Assembly: GCF_030247185.1 (NCBI RefSeq)
Contig: NC_080572.1
Coordinates: 302,051,656 to 302,115,655 of the forward strand
Reading direction: 5' to 3'
Length of the DNA: 64,000 nucleotides
From: Malaya genurostris
Taxonomy: Eukaryota; Arthropoda; Insecta; Diptera; Culicidae
How positions within the stretch are numbered: position 1 is the first letter of the stretch; the number at the start of each line of letters is the position of its first letter. Positions 1-12,600 of the stretch are shown here, in pieces. Made by a program: the position numbers and the translations under genes. The notes beneath the pieces are model-generated. The model made no database searches and was not told the origin of the DNA. It saw nothing but the letters and a program-made list of their open reading frames with translations.

Positions 1-219
1 GTATTTTCAAACTCAGTTCACAAGTTTTGCTATGGTAGCATTATTTTTTTCCACTCGCCGCCTCGTGCGCTGTTGTCGCCGGGCCACTAAACCACGCCTT
101 CGTGCACGGTCCCTATAAGAACAATGTTTGCTACTTGGGAAGCTTACGCTGTCACTTGCACATTCAATGATGGGCAACCCTCACACGCAATGCAAAAATA
201 AAAGATTTGATGTAGAACA

Positions 220-760
220 CCTTAGAATGTAACGCATTCAACGCCATCGAACTTATAAAATATTAACTTTTGTAACACCTATAATTTACGCATGTAACGC
301 TTCATAGCATCTATTACTTACAAAAAAAATAACGCTTTGTAGCACCTCATTCTTGAAGAATAACGAATGTACAGCCTATAACTTACATAAAATAACGCAT
401 GTAACGCTTCGTAATGCTTATAACTTACGAAAAATAACGCATGTAACGGTTCATGACACCTTTTATTTACAAAAAAGTAACGCTTGAAATTTCCAAAATG
501 TAGCGCATGTAACGCCTTATATCACCTTTACTTTATTTACAAAGAGTAACGCATGTAACGTTTCGTAACACCTATAACTTGCGAAAAAGTAACGCGTTTA
601 ACCTCAGAAAATGTAACGCAATTTACACCTATAACTTACAAAATAGTAAAAACACATGTAGCGCCTCATAACACCTTAACCTTAATAAAAACAGCGCATG
701 TAACGTCTATTACTTACGAAAATGTAACCCGTGTGGTGCTTCGTAACGTCTATAACTAAA
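220..760. repeat. degenerate short-period repeat array (TAACGCATGTAACGC type)
   Basis: Words TAACGCATGTAACGC, TTCGTAACACC and TATAACTTACGAAAA recur at about 40-60 bp spacing with many substitutions. The array resumes at 1786-1865 after the ~1 kb repeat, showing that the latter inserted into it. No coding or regulatory reading is offered. Confidence 0.8.
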
Positions 761-764
761 AAAA

Positions 765-1785
765 CCTGTTTTAATCCACCTAGTGGTGTAATGATGCTTT
801 TCTCATGTCTCACATATTATCAAATGTAAATGTGTGGTATTCTTGAAAATAATTTTCTTTGATTCTCAAAAAACAAGAAGGTTCGTCCATAAACTAGTAT
901 AACCTACAGGGTGAAACAGTACTCAGGTCGGTTATGCCATCTCGGAGGAAACGAAAAGTGGTACTTGAGAAAAACGGAATCTGGGAACCGGTATAAGCGA
1001 AGTTGGTTCGAGAAAAGCGATTGGAATCCATTCTTGAGTATATGGCTATAATCTTCGGTCGTTCATCAAAAACCCAAGAGCAAGAAATGCCAAATTAATG
1101 TTTGGCCGTCTACTGACAATGACTACCGATTGGAAAAGTTTTTTACGTGTTTTGTTTCGCCGCTTCAAGTGACGGTATCCAGTTTTCAAAACACTTCACC
1201 ATATAATTCGGATCCGGATGAAATTTGGAAGTTTTATATGGGACAATGAGACCTTTCATTTGAATCTAAGTTTGTTGAAATCGGTCATGCCATCTTTGAG
1301 AAAAGTGAGGAAGTAATTTGAAATAAGAATTTTTCACTAATCACCCTGCAACTCCGGAACCGGATGTCGGATCAAAATAAAATTCAGGAACTTTGTTTAG
1401 GACAATTATACCTTTCATTTGAAACTAAATTTGTGAGAATCGGTTTAGCCGTCTCTGTGAAAAGTAAGTACACTAAATTTATTTTTTTTGTTGCACATAT
1501 CACCCTGCAATTCTAGAACCGGAATTCGAATAAAATTCAGGATCTTTGTGTGGGGTTACAAGACCTTTCATTTAAATCTCAGTTCATGGAAATCGGTTCA
1601 GCCATCTCCGAGAAAAGTGAGTGCAAAAAATGTTATTTACATACACATACACACACATACAGACATTTTGCGTACTCGACGAACTGAGTTGAATGATATA
1701 TGACACTCGGACCTCCGGGCCTCGGATCAAAAGTCGGTTTTCACAGTGATTGCATAACCTTCCTATATGAGAAAAGCAAAAAGTA
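765..1785 (+). mobile_element. ~1-kb dispersed mosquito repeat, complete copy, opposite orientation
   Basis: Begins near TTTTAATCCACCTAGTGGTG and ends with TCACAGTGATTGCATAACCT and a TATATGAGAAAAGCAAAAAG-like terminus. The interior has about three tandem ~150-bp blocks (about 1190-1640), each with CGGAACCGGA, ACCTTTCATTTGAA and AATCGGTT...CCGTCTC...GAAAAGT. It sits inside the TAACGCATG short-repeat array, which resumes directly after it. Confidence 0.75.
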
Positions 1786-1865
1786 ACGTATGTAACGCCC
1801 ATCAATTATTTAATTTACAAAATGTAACGCATGTAACGCTTCGTACGACCTATAACTAACCAAAA

Positions 1866-3589
1866 ATACAAGAATTGCACCATGACGCAATATCTTCATT
1901 GACGTATTAGACGAAAGTTGGAAACTGCCCTGCATTCTTCGAATATTAATTCATGAGACGTTGATGGATACTAACTTCTACTAAGCGATTATCTTAATCA
2001 TATTAGACTATTAAAACAATTACAGGGTTGTCTACAAGACTCGACCGATTGTAGTCAATCAAACATTGAAGAAATTCTATTTATGATACAGGTCACGGTT
2101 CTAGGTTCTAGATACAAGGAATAATATTCTTCACAGAATATTTACACTTTACGAAAATCCAGTTATGTCTCTGACATTACTCACCAACCTTTTTTAAAGA
2201 CATTTTCTTATGCTCTCTGTGTTGCAAATATTTTCCTACTTGGTATCATTATATTTCCAGCTCAAAAATTATCCATATAACATTCTTTGTCAAATACGTA
2301 ATTTTTAGTCAAATTTAATAATTCGATAATAAATGAAGTTGTGTTCAAATTTATGATTATAATTTCAAGACCAGTATTGCGAAAATATCAAATATCAAGA
2401 TTATCTGTCATGCAGCCATTTCCTTTGAATATGATAATATTCTGGAAGGTTCAATTTCAAACTAACCATAATATGCCATATGAGCATTTTCAGAATGGTA
2501 AGGATGAATGGGTGTCGGATATCGATGTATGTGGACAATTTTTATATACCAAGATGCTAACTTTCGGTTTATACATATGCATTTTCGAAACGTGTTGAAT
2601 AGAGATAAGTGAAAATAACACCGAAATGGAAACATTCATGCTCGTGGTGATGGAGTAATACCGTCAATAAAAACTGCAAATAGTATTTACATACATGCTG
2701 AGATTGATAACATTTATAATGACAATAGTTTCCATAGTATAAACCCAATCACAAATTATGTTTCATGCAGCATTACCTAGAATGTTACACTATTTACTTG
2801 AATTTCCTGCACAAAAGTAACAGGAGCGCAGAACCTCGCTTGTCTGGTTAATTCGACAAATGCAGCGAACACAAGCGTTCAAGGATTGTGTATACTGGGT
2901 GCTTGAGACTAGCAAAATCTTGCGCTCCTGTTACTTCTATAAATCAAATTCGTGTTGAATAGAGTTCAGTTGCGTTTAATCGAAATTTTGAATGAGAGCA
3001 AATCGACCATGAAATTAGAACAAAGCCTTTTGTCTCTATAACCTAATAAATTTTTGAAATAGTCGTGAATATTTTTGGTTGTAGTAGAGCAATTCCAGAA
3101 ATTAACAACAGCAAAAGTGGCAAAATTAGAATCGACTTTTTTTCAATTTCATCGAAACTTGTCACACGTTTTTAGAATGGCAATCCGTTTGTTTTGTATC
3201 GATGGAGAGACCGATTCAACTCAAGACTAATTTTTCAAAATGGCGTATATATTTTTGCATGCATTTCCTCAAAACGGGATAACTCGGAAACTGTTCACAG
3301 TTGTACAAAAATGATGCTCAAGAAGCAACTGTAGACATTTTTTAAAAATCATTTTGTCTCAACCCTTAACTTAAAGACCACATTTAGGTGTAAATTTGGT
3401 TAGTGTGAATTGGCGAAGTAACAGCTAAAACAATTTACCAACATTGACAAAACTTCATTTAGAATAATATCTAGAGAACGACTGCTTTTAGAAGAAAGGT
3501 CGTTATGACAAATTTCTTTCGTGTAGGACTTCATTTCCTAAAATAAGACACAGAAAATATGAGAATATTGGTGAAATCTTTATTGGAAT
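1866..3589. other. intergenic A/T-rich sequence without recognisable genes
   Basis: Frequent stops in all frames, no splice-supported exon and no long repeat other than the hairpin at 2815-2936. The segment 3240-3589 could be the degraded 3' end of the mariner-type element, but I cannot show it. Confidence 0.5.
2815..2936. mobile_element. 122-bp hairpin with 16-bp perfect inverted ends
   Basis: AAGTAACAGGAGCGCA at 2815-2830 is the exact reverse complement of 2921-2936. The interior contains CAAGCG and CGCTTG words but no long stem. It looks like a very small inverted-repeat element. Confidence 0.65.
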
Positions 3590-4130
3590 TGATAGGTCCA
3601 ACTTTGACACACTCTCTCCAATATTTCGGCCGGTATTTCACGAATAAATGCTTCGATATTGGATTCCAGTGCGTCAATCGTTGCTGATTTATCTTGACAT
3701 GAGACATGAGCTTTAACATGGCCCCACAAGAAATAGTCCAAAGGCGTTAAGTCACAGGATCTAGGCGGTCAATTGACGGGCCTAAAACGTGTGATAAACT
3801 GTTCACCAAAGGCAGCTCTCAATTTGGCCATTGTTTCGCGTGCCGTGTGGGATGTGGTATCGTCTGGTTGAAACCTCATTCTTCCATTTGGGCAAAAAAA
3901 TCGTAAATCACCACATGGTAGCACAAAGTAATTTTCCGCTCATTGTCGCCTTTGAAGAAGTACGGCCCGATGATGCTACCGGCCCATAATCCACACCAAA
4001 CAGTGACTTTTTTAGATGCATTGGTAGCGCTTGCAATGCTTCTGGCTGGTCTTCACACCAGATGCGAAAATTTCACTTTTTGAAGTATCCCTTCAACCAA
4101 CAATGGGCTTCGTCGCCCAATAAAAACAAC
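3590..4130 (-). pseudogene. Tc1/mariner-type transposase remnant
   Basis: Minus-strand translation, with frameshifts and stops, gives GDEAH-W-L-K-G, VTVWCGLWAGSIIGPYFF, a HTARETMAKLRAAFGEQFIT stretch, and PPRSCDLTPLDYFLWGHVKA, followed by IEAFIREIPAEMLERV. This is the catalytic part of an arthropod Tc1/mariner DDE transposase, including the W-G-Y/L and D-Y-F-L-W-G landmarks. It is clearly dead: stops follow YFKK and the VN of FRPVN, and the N-terminal DNA-binding part is missing. Confidence 0.82.
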
Positions 4131-4444
4131 AAATCATATTTTAGTGTCTAAATGACTATTTTGTATCAAAAACTTGCAGTTTTGCAAATATTGGTAAATT
4201 ATTTTAGCTGTAACTGCCCTGGCCCCTTCCGAAACCTTAAGGCCTTATCTGAGTGATATGAGCATCACCAGCATGGAGAAAATCGGTTTAGGGTTCCAAT
4301 TACTTGCGCATCTACCTTGTTCACCTGATTTGACTCCCTAGAGCTAATATCTGCTCAGTTTTGCAATGACTGAGCGGAAACATATATTGGAGAAGCCAAA
4401 TGAATGAAAAACTAACAGAAAAGATGATTTATTGGAAAAGGTTC

Positions 4445-4516
4445 GCTCAGAGACAGAACTCGAACCTGCGTTCTTATGCATTCCGTGCATACGCGCTACC
4501 ATTTCGCCACTCTGAA
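4445..4516 (-). tRNA. tRNA-like sequence, probably a pseudogene or SINE head
   Basis: A 72-nt minus-strand segment folds as a cloverleaf: acceptor TTCAGAG with CTCTGAG, D arm GCG...CGC with a GG in the loop, anticodon stem TATGC/GCATA, short variable loop, and T arm with GGTTCGAGTTC. The anticodon would be GGA (Ser), but a serine tRNA should have a long variable arm and U33 is replaced by C. A working tRNA is therefore unlikely. It lies about 80 bp from the truncated SINE tail. Confidence 0.4.
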
Positions 4517-4599
4517 TCTTGTTTTAGTCACTCTAAAACGCGAAACAGACATAGTAGCAACGTACATCGAACATGCTCTACATCCTGGCCGTCACCCGA

Positions 4600-4690
4600 A
4601 AAGCAAAGTCCTGGCATTACATTCCTTTTGTGGAATTTGGCCTTTCTGTTTCAACAGACTTCGCAGCCGATTCTTAGTGTACAGAATCAT
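4600..4690 (-). mobile_element. truncated copy of the same SINE (tail part only)
   Basis: About 90 bp match the tail of the SINE at 49502-49705 with few differences (AAGCAAAGTC, CATTACATTCCTTT, TTCAACAGACTTCGCAGCCG). The tRNA-like head is missing. Confidence 0.75.
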
Positions 4691-4929
4691 TAAAATAAAA
4701 CATGTACCAATTTATGAGATGGAAATTTTTTTATTTGGTAGATAATTTCTTAGCCCTTAACATTTAAATATGATTTCAGGCATTTGACCATCAAAACTAT
4801 TTTTCTCAAAGGTCATTCTGGAGGTCCAATTTTCGACGAAAATGATTTGATTTTACACAGTTAACAGACATACGCTCGTTAGTATGCGAAATATTTTACG
4901 CGTTGATGAAGTATTTTCAAGGGGTTACC

Positions 4930-5455
4930 ACGTTTGGTATAATACCGTTTGGCATAACGCCGTTTGGCATAATAGTTATTTGGCATAATGGCTATTTGGC
5001 ATAATGGTCATTTGGCATAATGGTCGCCGGCGCACTCGCGGCCTTCGCCCGTCTCGACCTGAATCATCTATGACGAACAGAAGATTGTGCTAGCACTAAG
5101 TGAGTTGCTTATATAAAATGACAGTGTGCTATTTACTACAGAATTTTTAAAATAAAAAATAATAATGCTATTTCACGTGATATTATCGGAATATTCGGAC
5201 CGAATATAAAATTCACACATTTCGTACGAGTTTTCCTTGCAAAACATCACTCTATCGAAAAATAAATGAAAATTTACATTAGATTAAAATGTTACGAATC
5301 CAATTATTATTATGACAAATGGCATTATGCCAAATAACCATTATGACAAAGGGCCGTTATGCCAAATAACTGTTATGCCAAATAACCATTATGCCAAACG
5401 GCGTTATGCCTAACGGTATTATGCCAAATGACCTTATGCCAAACGGGCCGCCCCC
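4930..5455. mobile_element. ~525-bp foldback element with TTTGGCATAATG tandem ends
   Basis: The left end (about 4930-5020) has six ~18-bp repeats of the type TTTGGCATAATGGTCA. The right end (about 5318-5450) carries the reverse-complement repeats (TTATGCCAAATGACC). The two ends can pair into a long imperfect stem. The interior is A/T-rich and noncoding. Tandem-repeat inverted ends are characteristic of foldback-type DNA elements. Confidence 0.75.
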
Positions 5456-6498
5456 ATTTTCAACGATATACGTATTTAGGGGTGTCCAAATTTTGTCGCG
5501 AACAATGACATGGTTGGTATAGAACTAGTTTTGTGCGTGTCGGCTAGATATAGTTATACTTAACTTTCGGGAGTTCAACAACTGCTCGAAATAAACAAGT
5601 AAACCAAATTTTCGTTCGTATTCATTTTTATATTTCATAAAACACACTATTGGTAAACATAAGGTATCGTTTTGATTCGTCAAATCATAAAACTCAAACT
5701 ACAAATACAGTGTTTTTGACTCTTGTACGAATTTTGTTTCGAAACTATCTTCGACGTCGAGCGTCTTGTCTATTAGGATGGTATCCAACACGGCAATTGC
5801 ATCCTCCAAACAGCGGCAGATCGGTGGGGGGTTCGATTAATATACGCACCTATACTAATTGTCACTCCTCACTATCTCAGTTCAGTTTCGTTGATCTGCT
5901 AAGTTGTCATGCTGATCGGGAATCCGCGCGGGTGCAATTTTCCAGTGTTGCTGATTTACGAATTTACAATAAATAGTATTATGAAACAAAGCAATTTATA
6001 GTGACCATATAACAACATGTAAACGCTAATGTATAGAAATAAAAATGTTCGGTTGGTTCTGTTTTCGCTCCCGAAGAGAATATTTCGGGAGTGTGAATGT
6101 TGGACAGCTTTCCCTACAGAAGAATCGCTGTTTCGTTGTTTTGTTAGAAACGTTGTGAAACTCTTTCGTTAGCTTTGTTTTTGTTTGTTTTGGCTTTGAT
6201 CTTTTCTATCCTCGACTGTATCACAGTTACATGAAACAAATTGTAGTCGTGTATTTCCAGAATTTTCCTATTTGTGCGACTTCGTAGGTAGGGTAACATT
6301 TACATACATTTTCAAACTGAGCACTTGTGTTTATGTTAAACATCTGAAGACAAATGTCTGGCTAAATAGATTCGTCTAGTTGGCTTAAAGTAGTTTTCTG
6401 GTACGACGAGAATTGAACCGTCCGTATGAATGTATAATATGCCATTTACGTAGTAAAATATTCTTGAGCTAGTTTTGATTAGGAATTTTGTCGGCTGT
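5456..6498. other. 3' flank of sls, presumed to contain its 3' UTR
   Basis: About 1 kb between the foldback element and the sls stop codon. The part next to 6499 should be the sls 3' UTR, but no canonical polyadenylation signal is visible. A 108-codon open frame on the plus strand (5650-5976) has no family resemblance and is probably chance. Nothing else is supported. Confidence 0.5.
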
Positions 6499-6683
6499 TC
6501 ACTTGAACAGAGTCTTCGCGTTGATCCACAACTTGAAGAAGTATTCTCGTCTCCTGAGCAGCTTGTGTCTAGCGTAACTGGAAATGTCTGCGGTCATGTT
6601 GTGCTCCCTCAACCAGGACGAGGTATTGGTACCGGTGGGTTCGGAGAAGTCACGCGTAGTTTCGTCATGGATGTCCTCCGGAA
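6499..6683 (-). CDS. sls: sls last coding exon, C-terminal tail and stop codon
   Basis: The acceptor is TTACTTTCAG, phase 1. It encodes VPEDIHDETTRDFSEPTGTN, TSSWLREHNMTADISSYARH and KLLRRREYFFKLWINAKTLF, then K and TGA. The basic, aromatic tail (HKLLRRREYFF) is distinctive and may anchor the C-terminus, but no domain is recognised. The 3' UTR presumably follows towards 6000. No canonical AATAAA is seen in the next 800 nt, only TATAAA-type variants near 5995 and 5627. Confidence 0.87.
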
Positions 6684-9600
6684 CTGAAAGTAATTTTTCG
6701 TTGTTGTTGACATAATATTCTTTAAAAGGCGATTCGATCATTAGAGCTTACCGTCACCCAATAGAACCTTATAGGGTTCGTCAGATTCCAGTGGGTCACT
6801 GCAGCCTACTTCGTTGCGAGCCATAATCCTGACCAGATACTCCTCGTCCTCGGCCAGGTCTTTGATGTTGAATGATTGACAGTCGGCATCAACACGACCT
6901 ACCTCCATCCACATTGTCTTCTTCACGTTACGAATGACGATATTGTATCCCTCCAATGGTGCACCTCCATCGGATTCGGGAATACCCCATTCTGCAATGT
7001 TAATGTTCGGGCCCAGATAACGTATTTCCAGAGGTCCAGTCGGTGGCGAAGGTACAGCTGTTCAGAAAAAGCAAACAAACCATCCATTAATGTCCAGCTG
7101 ACAGGGGTTAAGAGCTCAACACAAAACAAATAAGAACAACAATCTTACTGGCATGTGATTTCAGTACGACACTCTCAGAGTTCGCGGGTGAACTCAGGCC
7201 GATTGCATTCTCGGCAAAAACTCGGAATTCTAGTTCAGACTTTTCTTTGAGGTTGTCGACGCAGAAACTGAGACTGTTGGCGTCCAGTGTTTTGATCTTC
7301 GTCCACTGCTGGGCAGTGGTTAACCGTTTTTCGATCACGTAACCGGTCACTTCGGAGCCACCATTCGTTTCCGGTTGTAGCCATTCGAGCTTGACGCTTT
7401 TGCTGGTCACGTTCACGATACGCAAATTGCGCGGCGCCGAAGGGGAAGCTAGTTGAGTGTGAAGGTGTGTGAATTAGTTGGTATGATTAGTGTGTTCCGA
7501 AGTTCTCTAGAGCGCAGAGCTACAGTGTTAGTTTGGGAAGTGAAAAGTTAGTTTCGTTCAAGGGTACTCGAGGTTCCCTCTAGTAAACACAGAATACAGA
7601 GAATTGTTTGTTAGCTGCGTTGTGCGATGCATGTCAACGGATGTACAGATCTTCAGAATGCATAACATGAATGATATTTGTTTTAGTTCAGCACAGGACA
7701 AAAGCATTAGCTGGCATATTCCAAGGTTTTCTTCAAACTTACTGATTTCTTTGCCGGCAACAATCGATTCTTCCGTTTGCAGTACTTCACTAGAACCGAT
7801 CTTATTCTTCGCGACTATCCTGAAATCGTAGGCGCGATTTGCTGTCAGGTTGTCTACCAGTAGTGAAGTTTCGCTAGCACTAGTGCTTCCGATAACCTTC
7901 CACACCTTCTTCTTGGCTTCCTTGATTTCTACGACATACTCGGTAATTTTGCTGCCACCATTATGCTCGGAAGGTTGCCACATCAGTGTAAATGATTTGC
8001 TCGTCATTCCCGAGGTTTCGATTGGTCCTTGGGGTGGAGATGGGACTGTTTGAACCTGTTTGACTGTGATCGTAGCGCTTTCCAGTGGTTCAGAACAACC
8101 GACCGGGTTCTGGGCGATCACACGGAAGTGATATTGGGTCGAGTCCAACAGCTTCTGAATGCAATACGAGCTGATGTTCTTCTGCACATCGGCGACTTTG
8201 ATCCAGGCATTTTTGTTAGTATCGTCACATTTTTCAATCGAATATTGTGAAATTTCCAAGCCACCATCATCGGCCGGTGGCTTCCACTCGATCACGACAG
8301 CTTCAGGACTGAGCTCTTTGACAACGATCGGACCTTCCGGTTTACTTGGTTTGTCTATCACCTTCAACTGTAGTTCTATGCTGCTGGATCCAGCGGTATT
8401 TCTAGCTTCAACCAGATACTTTCCGCTGTCCGATCGATCCAACGATCCTATAACTATTGTGGAGGTTTGGTCGTTAGTTATTATAGTGTGTTCCGTTGTC
8501 GACTGAATAATCTCATCGTCACGGTACCAGACAAGTTCGGGAACTGGATAACCTTCGAAGTTGGCAACCACACGCCATTCGTCACCAACACGAAGCTTCT
8601 GTACGATTTGCTTCTTTTCCACCGTCAGAGTTGGTTTCTCCTCGATCACAACTCTACAACTGCTTTCAACACTGCCGATTTCGTTGACGGCTTTACAGAT
8701 ATAGGTACCGCTGGTTTCCGTTGTAGTCTTGCTCACAACATACTTTGCCGCTCCATTTTCGTACGTGATAGATTTTTCCTTCATAATCTTTCCGTTGCAG
8801 TACCACGTAATATCAGGTGTCGGCACTCCGTTGACAACGCAAATCAAAGTTATGCTTTGATTCAGTCCTACATGGACATCCTTCAGGTGTTCGCTGATTA
8901 CCGGAGCTTCCTTTTGGATAGGAGCAGCTATTCGATAGTACGGTGAGTTTGGTGATGCCGGCCCTTTGCCTATTTCATTCACTGCAGTTACGCGGAATGT
9001 GTATTCGGAGTTCTTTGTTAGTTTCGTAACCGTGGTGGTGGTCTCGGTAATGTTGCTAATTTCAGTCCATCTGTGAAAATACCAAAAAAAAAACCATCAT
9101 AAACTAGATATAAACAATGTCGTCATCCCATGGATTCGTACTTCTTTTTATTTTTCTCCTGATATTCAAGAATGTATTCGACGATTGTACTGTTTCCATT
9201 GTCTTCAGGTGACTTCCAGAATAGAGTGATTGAATCATCGGTTATGCGGGTAGCTTCCGGTGCATCCGGGGCGCCAGGTTGTTCTACCGAATGATAATGA
9301 AAAGCTTTAGTATGAAGTAATTCGTTTTCGAGACGGAAGCCAAGATGTACTTACTTTTGACAATCAACGTAAACGAAGCACTGGCATCGCCGCATTCGTT
9401 CGCCAATTTCACGGTGTAATCGTTGGCATCTGACTCTATAACCTTCCGGATGGTTAGACTAGCCGTTTCCTCACCTACCTTCGGCACAAAGCGTGCCGAT
9501 GGTACAATCAGTTTTCCGTTGACGTACCAGTCGATTTCTGGTTTCGGTGTGGCGTTGAACTTCACATTGAACGTAACATCAGCTTCCTTGCGGATCGTGA

Positions 9601-12600
9601 ACACACGGGACCCATCGTCGAAGATAGTGGGAGCCACTTTGATAATCTCGACCTTCAGTGTCGACGAAGTTTTCACATTTGCGATCGTACACGTGTACTC
9701 AGCCTCGTCGTCTTCCGTACAGTTCTTTACAATCAGCTTACGCGTGTTTCCATCGCAAATCAGTTCGTATTTACTGTTAGGTTTAATCTGTTTGCTATTC
9801 TTGTACCACGTCACCTCAGCCGATTCCGAGAGCTCTACAGTAAACACCGCATCAGTTTCCTTCGTGGTGATGGTAACGTCGGGCAATCGTTTAACGAAAT
9901 CGACCAATGGCTTCTCTACCTTGAGACGAGCCGTCGACAGTTGGTCACCGACCACACATTTGTACACTCCGGCGTCTTCGTCTACAGTTTTGGTGATCTT
10001 CAAAGTTTGCCGTTTTCCGTCGATCGTTAGCTGGTAATGCCCGTTGAATGACAATTCCGTATCGTTTCTGTACCATCGCACCAGGGCATCACCCTTAGTC
10101 AATTCGATTTCGAAAATCGCATTTTCTCCTCGCGCAACCGTCACATCTGTTAGGGGAGTAATAATTTCCGGTGGGAGTTCAATAACGGTTACTTCAGCCG
10201 AGCACTCTTGATCCGCTAGGGTACATGTGTATTCACCTTCATCGTGCACAGAAGTACTACGCACCAACAGCGTCCGAGACTTGCCCTTTTTGGAAAATTC
10301 GTACTTGTTCTTTTTCTCGTCAATCTTTTTACCTTCCTTATACCAGGTAACTTCAGCCGTTTCCGATGAGATCTCCACCTCTAGGATGGCATCCTGTTTC
10401 TCCTTTGTTTCGATGTCTTCTAACTTGCGCAAGAACTCCGGCTTAGCTTCCAGTACAATCAAATTACACTCCGTAACCTGATCCTTCACGGTGCACTTAT
10501 ACAAACCAGTGTCCTTGATGGTAGGATTCTTGATCACCACTTTGTGAGTTTTACCCTCCTGGACGATCACGCGATGATCCATTCCGCTCATTTCTTTTCC
10601 GTTGTGGTACCACTTGGTCGATACCGTGTGGGACGTCTCACACTCCATCGTAACCGATTTGCACTCTTCTGCGGTTATGCTCTTCTTCAATTTCTTCACA
10701 AACGTTACTTTGTCGACTTCAACCGTTACGCGAGCACCATGCGACGCTTTGCCTACCGTATTTGATGCAATACACTTGTAGTTACCGGAATCTTGTTCTG
10801 AATCGGCATTAGAAATGGTGAGTTCAATGTTCTGACCATCGTATGCTTGTTTGACTTTCTTCGATGGAAGCAACGTGTTATTGTTACGTAGCCAGAGAAT
10901 CTCCGGGACTGGATTGCCGGATACCTTGGCCGGCAATTTGATTGTACTTCCTTGTAGCACATTTTGCTCTTCGAATCTTTCCAGGAACAGGGGGGCCTGA
11001 GGGTTTCCGACATTGGATTCGTCAACAGTCAGGAATGCAGTTGTTTCTACACTACCCGCTGGATTTTTGGCTTTCACGGTGTATTCGCCGGCATTTTCAT
11101 GGGTTGGAGACAGAAGAGTTATTGTGTAAATGTTTTTGTCTGCTTGCGTTGGGGTCTTGATCAGTTCGCCGTTCTTGAACCATTGCACATCGGGAGTTGG
11201 ATTGCCGACAATCTGTGTCGACAGCATCACAGTTTCTCCCTGTCGTATACTCATGCTCTTGAGTGGTTCCAAGATTTGCGGTGCCTCCGGAACGCCAGTT
11301 TTAACCTTAACGGTGATATCGAGAGACGATTCACCTTCGCGGTTACGTGCGACGACCTGGTAGGAACCTTCCTGCTGTTTATCGATGTTCTGAATCTGAA
11401 CGACGGTACAGTACATGTGCATGTCGGATTCAACGGCCACTTGGATGTTGTCCTTATTTGTGAGCTCGACACCGTTATAATACCACTGAATATCCGGCTC
11501 TGGTATGGCAACCAATCGGCATTCGAGCAGCACATTCGATCCGGAATCCACATATTGCGCTTTCGGTTTCCGGGAGAAGGTCGGTGGAATACCTTCTAGG
11601 ATATCTGCTAGAGATGATTCACGGGACATACTCTTGCGTGAAAGTGTGGCCAACTCTGAACCAAGATCTGACGTAAACGAGTCAACAGTCAATTCGGTTG
11701 AACTAGCTGCAAATCCTGCGATGTTCTTGGCAACACATGTGAACGTTCCGGAGTCCTCAGGGAACACTTCGCGGATAATAAGTGTTGCTACATTATCATC
11801 ATCATAGTAGATCTGGAAGTCTTGAGACGGTTTGATAACAGCAGTCTGACGGAACCAGGTGATCTGTGGTCTTGGGTAACCTTCGACTTTACACTCGAAC
11901 TGGACGGTGTAGTTATCCTGAGTAGTGATGGGTTGTAATTTTTCGACAATTTTCGGAGCCTGTGGTTTCTCGTTCGGTCCGGGCTTTTCGAATATCGGTA
12001 GTTTATCGATCTTCTCGTTCAAAGTCTTCTGTACGTATTGCGGATAGGTAACAGCATCCATGAGCAGTTCGCGGCGTACGAAACCACGTTCCTCACACCA
12101 TGAGCGCTTGACGAACCACCATTCCGGGTTGCTACGATCTGTGTGACATGCGTAAATTGTTATACTGTTCCGTGAAGTATAAAAGTTCAATGAACCTACC
12201 AATTACATATAGTTTTTCACCTTCCACCAAGTGCAATGCTTCTTCATTCTCAGCCTCAACCGATTGAATACAGTACATTTCACTGGCATCTTCTGTAAAG
12301 TAAACTATGATTAGTACCTGCTTAGTGCTTCGTACTAGTACCCAGTACATACCTTCTCGAACAATTTTCAGTGAAGCCGTTTCTATAACATCGAAATCCA
12401 AACCGATTTGAATGAAATCAAATAAAATATATATTAGATTTTCACTTCAAATAACATCGTAATGTACTGTCAGTGTGCAAAATAAAACTGGTTTCTAGTA
12501 GGTTTTTTTTGGAAAGTTTTGAAATGTTATTTCGATGCAATAGATAGAATATAAATAGAGTGAGATAGTAGAGATAGGATCAAACACATTCGAAATCAGA

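Noticed and set aside
2341..2598. An 85-codon plus-strand frame.
   Set aside because: A/T-rich, no motif, codon pattern like random sequence.
5650..5976. A 108-codon plus-strand frame as a real small gene.
   Set aside because: No recognisable motif, no promoter or splice support, and its position opposite the presumed sls 3' flank suggests chance.
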